Positions 1 to 8,709 of a stretch of DNA of 64,000 nt are shown here, in pieces (position 1 is the stretch's first letter; every line of letters begins with the position of its first letter). The translations under genes were made by a program, and so were the position numbers. Source of the DNA: Actinomycetota bacterium (lineage in GTDB: Bacteria; Actinomycetota; Actinomycetes; Nanopelagicales; Nanopelagicaceae); contig WLJX01000003.1 in assembly GCA_009701575.1 (NCBI GenBank), positions 1 through 64,000 of the forward strand. Reading direction: 5' to 3'. Under the pieces are notes generated by a model that saw only the letters and a list, made by a program, of their open reading frames with translations, made no database searches and was not told the DNA's origin.

Positions 1-185
1 CTGGTTTCCACGGTATGCACGTAACTGGTGGCTTAATCGCATTCTTGATAGTGATGATTCGAGTACTTCGCGCCCAGAAATTTGGACACAAACAGGCACA
101 GACCGCGATTGTTGTTTCTTACTATTGGCACTTCGTTGACATCGTTTGGATCGCGCTTTTTTCTGCTATTTATTTAATCAAGTAA
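1..185 (+). CDS. ctaE: Cytochrome c oxidase subunit III, C-terminal part
   Basis: This is the 3' end of a gene entering from the left. The frame starting at base 3 gives 60 codons ending in TAA at 183-185. The fragment reads [10 protein letters not shown], then a membrane helix, then a [10 protein letters not shown] stretch and a last helix, which is the classic C-terminal end of the haem-copper oxidase subunit III family. Subunit III is a membrane protein that stabilises the catalytic subunit I of the aa3 oxidase. It lies 16 bases upstream of qcrC and on the same strand, the ctaE-qcrCAB order usual in Actinobacteria. The N-terminus lies outside the window. Confidence 0.93.
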   Translation, partial: GFHGMHVTGGLIAFLIVMIRVLRAQKFGHKQAQTAIVVSYYWHFVDIVWIALFSAIYLIK

Positions 186-201
186 TGGAGATGGTGAATA
201 A

Positions 202-1023
202 TTGAAAATGGTAAGAATTAATTCAGGGATCAAGAAGATCTCTCGCTATCGCCGCCATCGCTTTGCCGGTCCAGCGCTATTGGTAGTTGCATTGATATCT
301 CTAGGTGCAACCTTCCAGGTTGCAAGTGCACTTCCAAGCACAACCAAGATGGAGACAACTGTTAAGTCAACGCAAATTGAAGAAGGAAAACGCATATTTG
401 CTCTTGGTTGTTCTTCATGTCACGGACTTAATGCAGAAGGCGGTTCGATAGCGCCTTCTCTAATTGGTGTGGGCGCAGCATCTGTTGATTTCCAAGTTGG
501 AACTGGCCGGATGCCGATGCAAGATATGAGCCAACAAGCAATGCGCAAAAAGCCTATCTATAACGCAGAAGAGACCGCCGCACTTGCCGCATATGTTGCC
601 TCACTTGCTCCAGGTCCTGATGTAATTAATGAAGCACAATTAACTTATGAACGTGATGGAAACACAGCAGAAGGCGGCGAGCTATTCCGAACTAACTGCG
701 CGATGTGCCATAACTTTGCTGGTCAGGGTGGCGCTTTAAGTCAAGGAAAATATGCTCCAACTCTTATGGGGGTAGAAGCAAAACATATTTACGAAGCCAT
801 GATTACTGGGCCGCAATCAATGCCAGTTTTCAGTGATAAAACAATTACTCCAGAAGAGAAACTCTCAATCATCAAATGGATCAAAGCTGCGGAGAGCGAA
901 CCAAATCTTGGAGGTGCTTCACTCGGTCGCGTTGGACCAGTAACTGAAGGACTTCTTGTTTGGACCTTAGGACTCGGGCTATTAATTGGTATCGCTGTAT
1001 GGCTAACTGCGAAGGCGAAATAG
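202..1023 (+). CDS. qcrC: Diheme cytochrome c subunit of the cytochrome bcc complex
   Basis: This protein carries electrons from the Rieske centre towards the aa3 oxidase in the actinobacterial bcc-aa3 supercomplex, so no soluble cytochrome c is needed. It has a basic N-terminus, a membrane anchor or signal at about residues 21-43, and two covalent haem sites, CSSCH (residues 70-74) and CAMCH (167-171). A second membrane helix sits at about 247-268, close to the C-terminus. Length (273 aa) fits the family. The TTG start at 202 lies 11 bases after a GGAG (187-190); the in-frame ATG at 208 is a close alternative. The gene is followed 8 bases later by qcrA. Confidence 0.95.
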   Translation: MKMVRINSGIKKISRYRRHRFAGPALLVVALISLGATFQVASALPSTTKMETTVKSTQIEEGKRIFALGCSSCHGLNAEGGSIAPSLIGVGAASVDFQVGTGRMPMQDMSQQAMRKKPIYNAEETAALAAYVASLAPGPDVINEAQLTYERDGNTAEGGELFRTNCAMCHNFAGQGGALSQGKYAPTLMGVEAKHIYEAMITGPQSMPVFSDKTITPEEKLSIIKWIKAAESEPNLGGASLGRVGPVTEGLLVWTLGLGLLIGIAVWLTAKAK

Positions 1024-1031
1024 GGTAAAAA

Positions 1032-2024
1032 ATGTCAAACGATATTCAGAAATTTCAAGATCCTGGTTTACCAGAGCATGTGCACCGCAAGACTGACGTG
1101 GATCCTAAGGCAGCAGATAGAGCAGAACGCCAGGTAGCAGTTCTCTTTATTCTTTCCGCGCTTTCAACAGTCTTAGCAATTTATTCTTATATTTTTATCG
1201 CCGATGATCTCTTCTTTTTCCTTCCTGTTATGGGCGATACGAACGCACATCAACTATTTCTTGGACTTGGAATGGCTTTTGCACTTCTCTTCATCGGACT
1301 CGGCTTAGTTCATTGGGCAAAGATGTTGATGCCAGATACCGAAGTAATCGCAGAGCGTCATGAACTTAGATCTCCTGATGAGGATCGTTCTGATTTTGTC
1401 AGAACTGTGAAAGAGCAAGCGGGAGCTGCTGGATTGGGCCGACGTTCTCTAATCAAACGAACTCTTGGCTTAGCACTAGGAATTTCAGCACTCACTCCCC
1501 TCGTAATGCTTCGCGATCTTGGTCCACTTCCAAAGAAGAAGTTGGAGCAAACTTCATGGAAGAAGGGCACTCGACTTGTAACTGATCCAGGTGATCGCCC
1601 GATCCGTCCAGAAGATTTAGAAGTTGGCGCTGTTGCTCAAGTTCTGCCTGAACTAGTTGAAGGCAAAGAACGCCATCTCTCAGATATCGCAAAAGATGCA
1701 GTTCTACTTATTCGTCTTCGCCCATCTGAATTTCAATTAGATGCCGAACGCCTCTCTTGGACTCATGATGGAATCATCGCTTTCTCTAAAATTTGTTCAC
1801 ACATGGGATGCGCAGTGGCGCTTTACGAACAACAGACTAAACATTTGCTCTGTCCATGCCACCAATCAACATTCGATGTAACTCGCGCTGCGAAAGTTAT
1901 CTTCGGACCATCTGCGAGACCACTTCCTCAGCTTGCAATCACAGTTGATGCGGATGGATATCTTGTCGCACAACAACCATTTACTGAATCTGTCGGACCT
2001 AGCTATTGGGAGCGCTCATCATGA
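1032..2024 (+). CDS. qcrA: Rieske iron-sulfur subunit of the cytochrome bcc complex
   Basis: This subunit passes electrons from menaquinol to the haem c subunit. The Rieske [2Fe-2S] site is complete: C255-S-H257 with C260, and C274-P-C276-H277. C255, H257, C274 and H277 are the expected cluster ligands, and C260/C276 the disulfide. Three hydrophobic helices (about 35-57, 73-97 and 143-160) precede the Rieske domain, as in actinobacterial QcrA, which has two more helices than the proteobacterial form. A stretch rich in K and R at about 136-143 separates helices 2 and 3. Its TGA stop overlaps the qcrB ATG (ATGA), implying translational coupling. Confidence 0.95.
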   Translation: MSNDIQKFQDPGLPEHVHRKTDVDPKAADRAERQVAVLFILSALSTVLAIYSYIFIADDLFFFLPVMGDTNAHQLFLGLGMAFALLFIGLGLVHWAKMLMPDTEVIAERHELRSPDEDRSDFVRTVKEQAGAAGLGRRSLIKRTLGLALGISALTPLVMLRDLGPLPKKKLEQTSWKKGTRLVTDPGDRPIRPEDLEVGAVAQVLPELVEGKERHLSDIAKDAVLLIRLRPSEFQLDAERLSWTHDGIIAFSKICSHMGCAVALYEQQTKHLLCPCHQSTFDVTRAAKVIFGPSARPLPQLAITVDADGYLVAQQPFTESVGPSYWERSS

Positions 2025-3613
2025 GTAAAATAGAACGCATCGGCGGTAACGTTGCTGGTTATGTAGATGACCGAACTGGGGCTGCAAAATGGCTCCGCAA
2101 GAATCTAACTAAAGTTTTCCCAGACCACTGGTCCTTCATGCTTGGTGAAGTGGTTCTTTACTCTTTTATTATTCTTCTGCTATCCGGAACTTTTCTAACC
2201 TTCTGGTTTGATCCTTCTCAGAGAGAAGTTATTTATCAGGGAAGTTACGAGCCACTTAAAGATATAAAAATGTCGGCTGCATATGCCTCAACACTTCATA
2301 TTTCATTTGACGTTCGTGGCGGCCTATTAATGCGCCAGATCCATCACTGGGCAGCTCTGATTTTTATGGCTGGAATGATTGCCCACTTAATGCGTGTGTT
2401 CTTTACCGGTGCCTTCCGCAAACCACGCGAAGCAAACTGGTTAATTGGCGTTGGGCTTGTAACTCTTGGAATCGTCGAAGGATTCCTTGGTTACTCACTT
2501 CCTGATGACTTGTTGTCTGGAACTGGTATTCGAATTGCTGAAGCAATTATTCAAGCGCTGCCAGTTGTTGGCTCCTACCTTGCCTTCTTTGCATTCGGTG
2601 GCGCATTTCCTGGTGAAGCATTTATCCCACGAATTTTCACAGTTCACGTGTTGTTGTTGCCAGGTATTTTCTTAGCGTTAATTACCGTCCACTTAATGTT
2701 GGTTTGGTATCAGAAGCACACTCAATATCCAGGTCCAGGTCGCACGGAAAAGAATGTTGTTGGCTATCCACTAATGCCGATTTACATGGCCAAAGCTGGA
2801 GGCTTCTTCTTTATTGTCTTTGGTGTAACCGCTCTTCTTGGCGCAGTCGCATCTATTAACCCAATTTGGCTCTATGGTCCTTATAACCCCGGGCAGATCT
2901 CTGCTGGCTCCCAACCGGACTTTTATATGGGTTGGCTCGATGGCTTAGTTCGAATGGCTCCTCCAATTGAGACGCATGCATTTGGACATACGATTTCTTG
3001 GAACATTCTTATTCCAGGTTTGATAATTCCTGGAATTCTCTTCACGCTTATGGCGGTATATCCATTTATTGAATCTTGGATGACTGGCGATAAGAGTGAG
3101 CACCATATATTAGAACGCCCACGCAACAATCCAAATAGAACTGCAATCGGAGCTATGTCACTTGCGTTCATTTTGGTCGTGTTGATTAATGGCGGAAACG
3201 ACATCATTGCCACCAATTTCCATCTAACGATCAACCAGATTATGTGGTTTACCCGAATCGGTGTCATTGTCATTCCACCTCTTGTATTTGTTATTACTAA
3301 ACGAATCTGCCTCTCATTACAACGCGCGGATCGTGAGAAAGTTCTTCACGGTCGAGAGACTGGTCGACTAGTAATGCTGCCTCATGGTGAGTTCGTCGAG
3401 GTTCATGAAGAGCTAACACCGGAACAAAAATTCACACTGACTCAACACGAACAACCAGCTGCTCTAGTCGTTCCAAATGCGGATGCCAATGGAGTTCTAA
3501 ATCCGCAAGGGTTAAAGGGCAAAATTCGTGCGAGATTTAGCCAAGCGCATGTTGAGCAAATTCAAGCTCCAACCGAGAGTGAAGCCAAGGCTTTAGAAGG
3601 CGGACACCACTAA
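2021..3613 (+). CDS. qcrB: Cytochrome b subunit of the cytochrome bcc complex
   Basis: This multi-helix membrane subunit holds the two b haems and the menaquinol oxidation and reduction sites. The N-terminal half contains the histidine-bearing helices (the HHWAA and HVLLLPG regions). Like other actinobacterial QcrB proteins it has a long hydrophilic C-terminal extension after the last helix (about residues 425-530), not found in mitochondrial cytochrome b. I chose the ATG at 2021, which overlaps the qcrA stop as ATGA and follows a GGGAG at 2008-2012. A TTG at 2006 in the same frame would add five residues, but lies on top of that ribosome binding site. Length from 2021 is 530 aa. Confidence 0.93.
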   Translation: MSKIERIGGNVAGYVDDRTGAAKWLRKNLTKVFPDHWSFMLGEVVLYSFIILLLSGTFLTFWFDPSQREVIYQGSYEPLKDIKMSAAYASTLHISFDVRGGLLMRQIHHWAALIFMAGMIAHLMRVFFTGAFRKPREANWLIGVGLVTLGIVEGFLGYSLPDDLLSGTGIRIAEAIIQALPVVGSYLAFFAFGGAFPGEAFIPRIFTVHVLLLPGIFLALITVHLMLVWYQKHTQYPGPGRTEKNVVGYPLMPIYMAKAGGFFFIVFGVTALLGAVASINPIWLYGPYNPGQISAGSQPDFYMGWLDGLVRMAPPIETHAFGHTISWNILIPGLIIPGILFTLMAVYPFIESWMTGDKSEHHILERPRNNPNRTAIGAMSLAFILVVLINGGNDIIATNFHLTINQIMWFTRIGVIVIPPLVFVITKRICLSLQRADREKVLHGRETGRLVMLPHGEFVEVHEELTPEQKFTLTQHEQPAALVVPNADANGVLNPQGLKGKIRARFSQAHVEQIQAPTESEAKALEGGHH

Positions 3614-3634
3614 CTCTTCCTTTACACTTCGTAA

Positions 3635-4618
3635 ATGGAGTTCATGGAAACTGCTCGAGACTGGATTTCCACAGGCCCCCTAGTTCTATTCTTTTTTCTT
3701 GCTGGAATTGAACTGCGGGCAGAGTTAATAGATGGTTCCTTTAAAAAGAAATTCTCCTTTCTCATTCCTTTCTCCGCAGCTCTTGGTGGAATGCTTTTCC
3801 CAGCACTCATTTATTTCTTATTGGCTAACGGGCTCGATGCTCCAACCTCTGCATGGGGCGTTCCAATGGCAACCGACCTACCTCTAGCACTATTAGCGCT
3901 TTCGATTTTGGCGACCAAAGTTTCAAATCGGATTCGCGGATTTTTATTGGCGCTAGCGATAGCCGATGACCTTGGATCAATAATTCTTATTGCCCTTGTA
4001 TATAACCACGACATCGATTTTGGGCGCTTGGCGATAAGTGCCCTCTTAGTTCTAATCTTCTGGAAGATTGCGCCACGTTTCCCAATAGTTGCTGCCTTAA
4101 TTGCAATTGTTGCCTGGGGAATTTTCAAAGATTCTGGTGTCCACCCAACTGTTTTCGGGGTTCTCTTAGGGCTGTGTATCAATCACAATGAATCGAAGTG
4201 GCTGGTGCGTAAAATTACTCCACTCGTTAACTACTTAGTGATTCCTGCCTTCATTATTACGACCTTTTGGATACCCTGGAACTTCACATTGGCACTCGTT
4301 ACAAGTCCAATAGTTGTTGCGCTTATTGTTGCTCGACTTGTAGGTAAGCCTCTTGGCATCTATATCTTTGGCGCTATTACAATGAAAATAGCGCGGCACA
4401 AGGTAATTTCTGGTCGTGATCTTTTTCTTGTCGGAACTCTCGGAACCATTGGACTCTCAGTTTCGATGCTCTTTGCAAACCTTGCAGAGTTAGGTCAGGA
4501 GCTAAATGGTGCGCTCTTTGGTGTGCTAATTACATTGCCTCTAGCGTTGTTACTTATATTATCTAGTGCGCAGATTTTGAAGGTTTCTCGTATTCAAGAA
4601 CGAAACCAAGAACACTAA
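3635..4618 (+). CDS. nhaA: NhaA-family Na+/H+ antiporter lacking the first helix
   Basis: NhaA exchanges sodium for protons across the cytoplasmic membrane. The family core is clear: a GIELRAEL segment matching the end of helix 2, an ATDLPLAL segment carrying the helix 4 aspartate, and the IADDLGSI motif holding the paired ion-binding aspartates of helix 5. At 327 aa it is shorter than typical NhaA proteins (about 380-430 aa). It begins at the equivalent of helix 2, so the usual first helix and beta-hairpin are missing. A TAA stop (3632-3634) sits directly before the ATG, so no longer version exists here. An in-frame ATG at 3644 is an alternative start. The 3' end overlaps ctaF, on the other strand, by 56 bases. 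Confidence 0.85.
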   Translation: MEFMETARDWISTGPLVLFFFLAGIELRAELIDGSFKKKFSFLIPFSAALGGMLFPALIYFLLANGLDAPTSAWGVPMATDLPLALLALSILATKVSNRIRGFLLALAIADDLGSIILIALVYNHDIDFGRLAISALLVLIFWKIAPRFPIVAALIAIVAWGIFKDSGVHPTVFGVLLGLCINHNESKWLVRKITPLVNYLVIPAFIITTFWIPWNFTLALVTSPIVVALIVARLVGKPLGIYIFGAITMKIARHKVISGRDLFLVGTLGTIGLSVSMLFANLAELGQELNGALFGVLITLPLALLLILSSAQILKVSRIQERNQEH

Positions 4619-4964
4619 TTAGCAATCCCCCGACTGCAATTAAAGTAAGCCACCAACCGATTAATAATCCAAGACCTGCCAGCACCATGCAGAAAGCTAG
4701 CGGCAGTGGCCACCATGAATGTGGTGAATAGAATCCGAGTTCACCTGCTGAGTCTGAAATTTCGGCAGTTACATTATCTTCAGGAAGAACGTTCCCAAGT
4801 CGCTTATCTGTAAACCAGAGATAGAAACCTATTAGCGCTGCAAGTCCGCCGGATAATCCAATGGCAGTAATTCCTACTGCTTCACCGCCAACGAACCAAT
4901 AAATTACGGCGATAATCACGTAGAAAACTGCTAGTCCAACAAATAACATCCACCCGGTCTTCAT
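4563..4964 (-). CDS. ctaF: Cytochrome c oxidase subunit IV, actinobacterial type
   Basis: This is a small membrane subunit found in actinobacterial aa3 oxidases. The 133-residue protein has two helices at the N-terminus (about 6-25 and 30-50), a short polar loop, and two more helices in the second half (about 83-122), the CtaF family layout. It lies 2 bases after ctaD on the same strand, so ctaC-ctaD-ctaF form one operon. Its last 56 bases overlap the last part of nhaA on the opposite strand. Confidence 0.9.
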   Translation of the reverse strand: MKTGWMLFVGLAVFYVIIAVIYWFVGGEAVGITAIGLSGGLAALIGFYLWFTDKRLGNVLPEDNVTAEISDSAGELGFYSPHSWWPLPLAFCMVLAGLGLLIGWWLTLIAVGGLLISVLGFVLEYEKPSKSAH

Positions 4965-4966
4965 TA

Positions 4967-6625
4967 TTAATGACCCTCCGTCTTAATGTGTGGATAGTGC
5001 AGATCAAATGCTGGTCGCTCACTTCGAATTCTTGGCATCGAGGTGAAGTTGTGGCGAGGAGGTGGGCAAGAGGTGGCCCATTCGAGTGAAGCGCCATAAC
5101 CCCAAGGATCGTCGACTCCAACAAGTGGTGATTTTCTCGTTATCCATACGTTAACTAAGAATGGAATCATTGAAAGAGCTAACAGGGTTGATCCAACCGT
5201 TGAAATCATATTCATATTGGTGAAACCATCTGTTGCTAAGTAATCTGCATAGCGACGCGGCATTCCCTTAATTCCAAGCCAGTGTTGAATTAGGAATGTT
5301 ATATGAAAGCCAAAGAATGTTGTCCAGAAATGTATTTTTCCAAGACGTTCATTGAGCATGCGACCAGTCATCTTTGGCCACCAGAAATAGAAACCGGCGA
5401 ACATTGCAAAGACCACAGTACCGAAGAGCACATAGTGGAAGTGCGCAACAACAAAGTAGGAAGCCGAGACTGCGAAATCAAGTGGTGGTGAAGCGAGAAT
5501 AATTCCAGTAAGTCCACCGAATAAGAATGTAATTAAGAATCCCATAACCCAGAGCATTGGGGTTTCAAATGAGACGCTACCTCGCCAGATTGTTCCAATC
5601 CAGTTGAAGAACTTAACGCCCGTTGGCACGCCAATTAAAAATGTCATAAATGAGAAGAATGGGAGTAGGACTTGACCACTTGCGAACATATGGTGGGCCC
5701 AAACAGAAACTGAAAGTGCGGAAATCGCAATCGTTGCTGCAATTAAACCTTTATAACCAAATATTGGCTTGCGACTAAATACCGGAAGAATTTCTGTTGC
5801 AATTCCGAAGAAAGGCAGAGCCAAAATATAAACCTCGGGGTGGCCGAAGAACCAGAAGAGGTGTTGCCAGAGCATTGCACCACCATTAGCGGGATCAAAT
5901 ATGTGAGAACCAAAGAGACGATCAGATTCCAAACCTAGGAATGCGGCGGCTAGTGGTGGGAAAGCAAGAAGAACGAGAATTGAAGTAAGTAAAACATTCC
6001 AGCTGAAGATCGACATGCGGAACATGGTCATGCCAGGTGCACGCATTGTAAAAATTGTTGTAATGAAATTAACGCCGCCGAGAATAGTTCCAATTCCACC
6101 CATCGCTAAACCGATTACCCAAAGATCTCCACCAATACCTGGTGAATATTGCGCGTTAGATAGCGGCGCATATGCAGTCCAACCAAATGACGCTGCTCCT
6201 CCCGGTGAGAGGAAGCCAGCGAATGCCATCAAACCACCGAAAAGAAATAGCCAATATGACAACATGTTCATTCTTGGGAAGGCAACGTCAGCAGCGCCAA
6301 TCTGAAGCGGCATAATCACATTCGCAAATCCAACGAAAAGTGGAGTAGCAAACATCAGCAACATAATTGTTCCGTGCATAGTAAAGACTTGGTTGTATTG
6401 CTCATTGGAAACGAACTGCAGTCCAGGGCGAGCAAGCTCGGCGCGCAGAATCAAAGCAAGTAAACCGCCGATTAAGAACCAAGCGAAAGTTGTAACTAGG
6501 TACATATAACCAATCATTTTATGATCGGTTGTCGTGATAATTTTTACGAAGAGCTGACCTTTGCTCGTTGGCCTCTTAACAGCCTCATTTGGAAGTATCG
6601 CAGGTTTGTTCGCGTATGTAGTCAC
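4967..6625 (-). CDS. ctaD: Cytochrome c oxidase subunit I
   Basis: This is the catalytic subunit of the aa3-type oxidase, reducing oxygen to water at the haem a3-CuB centre and pumping protons. The 552-residue protein has about twelve helices and the expected ligands: TMHGTIMLL (low-spin haem a histidine), GHPEVYIL (CuB histidine and the cross-linked tyrosine), WAHHMF (CuB histidines) and the HFHYVLFG histidine pair. The C-terminal cytoplasmic tail [11 protein letters not shown] is typical of actinobacterial CtaD. It starts at the ATG ending at 6625, 2 bases after the ctaC stop, and is followed by ctaF. Confidence 0.97.
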   Translation of the reverse strand: MTTYANKPAILPNEAVKRPTSKGQLFVKIITTTDHKMIGYMYLVTTFAWFLIGGLLALILRAELARPGLQFVSNEQYNQVFTMHGTIMLLMFATPLFVGFANVIMPLQIGAADVAFPRMNMLSYWLFLFGGLMAFAGFLSPGGAASFGWTAYAPLSNAQYSPGIGGDLWVIGLAMGGIGTILGGVNFITTIFTMRAPGMTMFRMSIFSWNVLLTSILVLLAFPPLAAAFLGLESDRLFGSHIFDPANGGAMLWQHLFWFFGHPEVYILALPFFGIATEILPVFSRKPIFGYKGLIAATIAISALSVSVWAHHMFASGQVLLPFFSFMTFLIGVPTGVKFFNWIGTIWRGSVSFETPMLWVMGFLITFLFGGLTGIILASPPLDFAVSASYFVVAHFHYVLFGTVVFAMFAGFYFWWPKMTGRMLNERLGKIHFWTTFFGFHITFLIQHWLGIKGMPRRYADYLATDGFTNMNMISTVGSTLLALSMIPFLVNVWITRKSPLVGVDDPWGYGASLEWATSCPPPRHNFTSMPRIRSERPAFDLHYPHIKTEGH

Positions 6626-6627
6626 TG

Positions 6628-7392
6628 TTATGCCGCCTTCAAATTAGAGATGTACTTTTGATATGCACTTGGAGAAACAACCTTTACCTTGAACAACATT
6701 TGCGAGTGATTTCTGCCGCAAAGAATGTTGCATCTTCCGGGATAAGTTCCAATCTTATTGGCGGTAAATTCCAGGTGATTTTCTACGCCAGGAAGATTCT
6801 GCATTTGTATCATGAATGCTGGAATCCAAAACCCATGCACGACATCCGTTGAGTTAATGTTGAATCGCACTCGCTCACCTTTAGGAAGGACAAGTGTCGG
6901 TGGTTTTGCTGGAGTGCCTGTAATTGTGGGAGCCTCAGGATTATCTTTGTAAGTAAATTGCCATGACCACTGAAAACCGTTTACATCAATAACGTGGCTA
7001 ATCTTGTCTGCTGCTGAAACTTTAGTGATTGCAGATTCTTTAACCGCGGTGAAGTAGAAAAGAACTGCGACGATAATAAATGGAATAATTGTGTAAGCAA
7101 TTTCGACAGGCACGTTGTATTGAGTCTGCTTTGGAACTTCATCACCTTTGCGACGATGGCGAAAGACTGGCCACATTATTAATATTGCGGTAAAAACACC
7201 AACAACTCCGGCGGCGATCCAAGCGCCTTGCCAAAGTGGAAGTGAAGTTTCGTTAACGCTCGATACGTCCTTTGGGAAACCCATTCCCGAAATACTTTCC
7301 GTTGAGCAAGAAGTGAGAAGCGCAATCGCCCCACCAGAAAACAGGAAGAGAGCCGTTCTGGCTATTGATTTCTTGGCAGGCTTAAAATTCAT
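6628..7392 (-). CDS. ctaC: Cytochrome c oxidase subunit II (CuA subunit), lipoprotein
   Basis: This subunit takes electrons from cytochrome c through the binuclear CuA centre. The CuA site is clear: [12 protein letters not shown] near the C-terminus gives two cysteines, a histidine and a methionine, with the upstream histidine in DVVHGFW. The N-terminus has a signal with a lipobox (LLTSC), then two helices anchoring the domain. I placed the start at 7392: this ATG begins a normal signal peptide and is preceded by TATTCT six bases upstream, fitting a leaderless promoter. A start at 7464 would add 24 residues and run into the neighbouring divergent gene. Confidence 0.93.
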   Translation of the reverse strand: MNFKPAKKSIARTALFLFSGGAIALLTSCSTESISGMGFPKDVSSVNETSLPLWQGAWIAAGVVGVFTAILIMWPVFRHRRKGDEVPKQTQYNVPVEIAYTIIPFIIVAVLFYFTAVKESAITKVSAADKISHVIDVNGFQWSWQFTYKDNPEAPTITGTPAKPPTLVLPKGERVRFNINSTDVVHGFWIPAFMIQMQNLPGVENHLEFTANKIGTYPGRCNILCGRNHSQMLFKVKVVSPSAYQKYISNLKAA

Positions 7393-7398
7393 TGGGTA

Positions 7399-7404
7399 AG
7401 AATA
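7399..7404 (-). promoter_or_regulatory. Leaderless -10 element of ctaC
   Basis: TATTCT on the minus strand lies 6 bases before the ctaC ATG (7392), so transcription would begin at or next to the start codon. There is no well-spaced ribosome binding site for this ATG. Confidence 0.5.
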
Positions 7405-7437
7405 TCCTTCGGTTTCACTCTTCCAACCAAGTGGGAG

Positions 7438-7443
7438 TAGCGT
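7438..7443 (+). promoter_or_regulatory. Leaderless -10 element of the desulfurase-like gene
   Basis: TAGCGT lies 7 bases before the GTG start at 7451. It faces the ctaC element, with only 58 bases between the two start codons. Confidence 0.5.
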
Positions 7444-7450
7444 TCTAGGC

Positions 7451-8497
7451 GTGGTTTCCATCACCTCAAACTTTCAATCCGAACCTCGACTTCACGAGGC
7501 AGCCCGGATGGCCTTGCCACATATTTTCGAAGCCTCCTGGCCGGATCCCACAAAGCTAGGTGTTGATTCAAAAAGCGCCGCAATTCTCTTAAATGAAGCG
7601 CGGGAAACCTTTGCTGGGCACCTTGGAGTCCGAAGTGATGAGATTTCATTCCTTGGCGAGCCCAACCTCGGATTCCACTTAGCACTCAATGGTCTGCTCG
7701 CTCCCAGTTTGAGAATGGTCTATAGCAATATCGATCGAATGGAAATCTTTGCAATTGCGCAGAGCCATCCGAATCTAAAACTTGCGACATCGGCCTCGGG
7801 GGAAATCGATTTTAAGGAATGCGCTAATTCCGATGTCGTTTCCCTACAACTATGTAATCGCGAAACCGGAATCATCCAAGTAGGTCGTCCGGAAAATTGT
7901 GCTGAACTATTCGTCGATGCCACCGCTTCTGGAACCAGAATTGGATTACCTGAAAATTGGAGTGCTGCACTTTGGGATTCAACTTCATGGGCTGGTCCGA
8001 GCGGATTAGGAATCCTTGCGATTTCCAAGAAGGCCAAGTGGAAGAATCCACTTCCCCACTTGGATGGGCGAGTAAATCCCGGTCCAACTTCTTTACCTCT
8101 TATTGTGGCAAGCGCTTTAGCAATTGATAGCTGGGTTGCCGATGAGAAAAATCTTGCGGCAAAAATCACTGCGATAAATACTGAAATTAGAACTTACATA
8201 ACTACGAAAATTCCAGATTCAGATCTCGCGCCAGGCGGTGCAGATCATTTACTAAGTGCATCTTTTCTCTATATAAATGCCGAGCAGCTAGTGACGATAT
8301 TGGCCGATAAGGGCTTTGCTGTTGACTCCGGTTCAGCATGTAGCGCGGCCAACATGGAGCCAAGTCATGTACTCGCTGCTTTGGGAACTTTGACCCAAGG
8401 AAATATCAGACTCACGATTCACCACGGAACTACCTTTGAAGAAGTTAAGGCTTTTCTGGAAGTTCTAGAACAAACAGTTTCTGAGTTGCGTGCCTAA
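7451..8497 (+). CDS. Cysteine-desulfurase-like protein without the PLP lysine
   Basis: The fold is that of class-V aminotransferases of the NifS/IscS group: CNRETGII (138-142 region), FVDATAS (154-160), AGPSGLG (181-187) and the mobile catalytic loop SGSACSA with C297. However, the lysine that binds PLP is absent. The family pattern S-x-H-K-x-x-G-P reads STSWAGP here, putting Ser at the Lys position (179) and Thr at the His position (178). The E-H pair that stacks on PLP is replaced by I-D (94-95). Normal desulfurase chemistry is therefore unlikely, although the sulfur-accepting cysteine is kept. Its TAA stop shares one base with the tusA ATG (TAATG). A sulfur-carrier or scaffold role is inference. 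Confidence 0.8.
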   Translation: MVSITSNFQSEPRLHEAARMALPHIFEASWPDPTKLGVDSKSAAILLNEARETFAGHLGVRSDEISFLGEPNLGFHLALNGLLAPSLRMVYSNIDRMEIFAIAQSHPNLKLATSASGEIDFKECANSDVVSLQLCNRETGIIQVGRPENCAELFVDATASGTRIGLPENWSAALWDSTSWAGPSGLGILAISKKAKWKNPLPHLDGRVNPGPTSLPLIVASALAIDSWVADEKNLAAKITAINTEIRTYITTKIPDSDLAPGGADHLLSASFLYINAEQLVTILADKGFAVDSGSACSAANMEPSHVLAALGTLTQGNIRLTIHHGTTFEEVKAFLEVLEQTVSELRA

Positions 8498-8709
8498 TGG
8501 AGGTATTAGATTGTCTTGGCAAGCGCTGCCCGTTGCCAGTTATCGAATTGGCCAAAGTTCTTAAACCCAAGCCTGTTAATTCACAAATAAGGCTTCTAAG
8601 TGATGACCCTGCTTCTGCGCCAGATCTAATTGCTTGGGCACGTATGACTGGAAATAAAGTTACTGAACTTGGTGAAAGTACTTTCGAAGTTACAAAGTTA
8701 ACCGACTAA
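8497..8709 (+). CDS. tusA: TusA-family sulfur carrier protein
   Basis: TusA-like proteins carry a persulfide on a single cysteine and pass sulfur on to tRNA thiolation, cofactor synthesis or other acceptors. The 70-residue protein has the family signature LDCLGKRCPLPVIELAK, with the CPxP motif at C11-P14 and a second cysteine at C6. It overlaps the preceding desulfurase-like gene by one base, so the two are translationally coupled and probably act together. Its 3' end overlaps the converging PfkB kinase gene by 12 bases. I recall fused desulfurase-TusA proteins in Streptomyces, which would agree with a functional pair. Confidence 0.9.
   Translation: MEVLDCLGKRCPLPVIELAKVLKPKPVNSQIRLLSDDPASAPDLIAWARMTGNKVTELGESTFEVTKLTD

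Noticed and set aside
2006..2020. Alternative TTG start for qcrB
   Set aside because: It covers the GGGAG ribosome binding site of the ATG at 2021, which has the classic ATGA overlap with qcrA.
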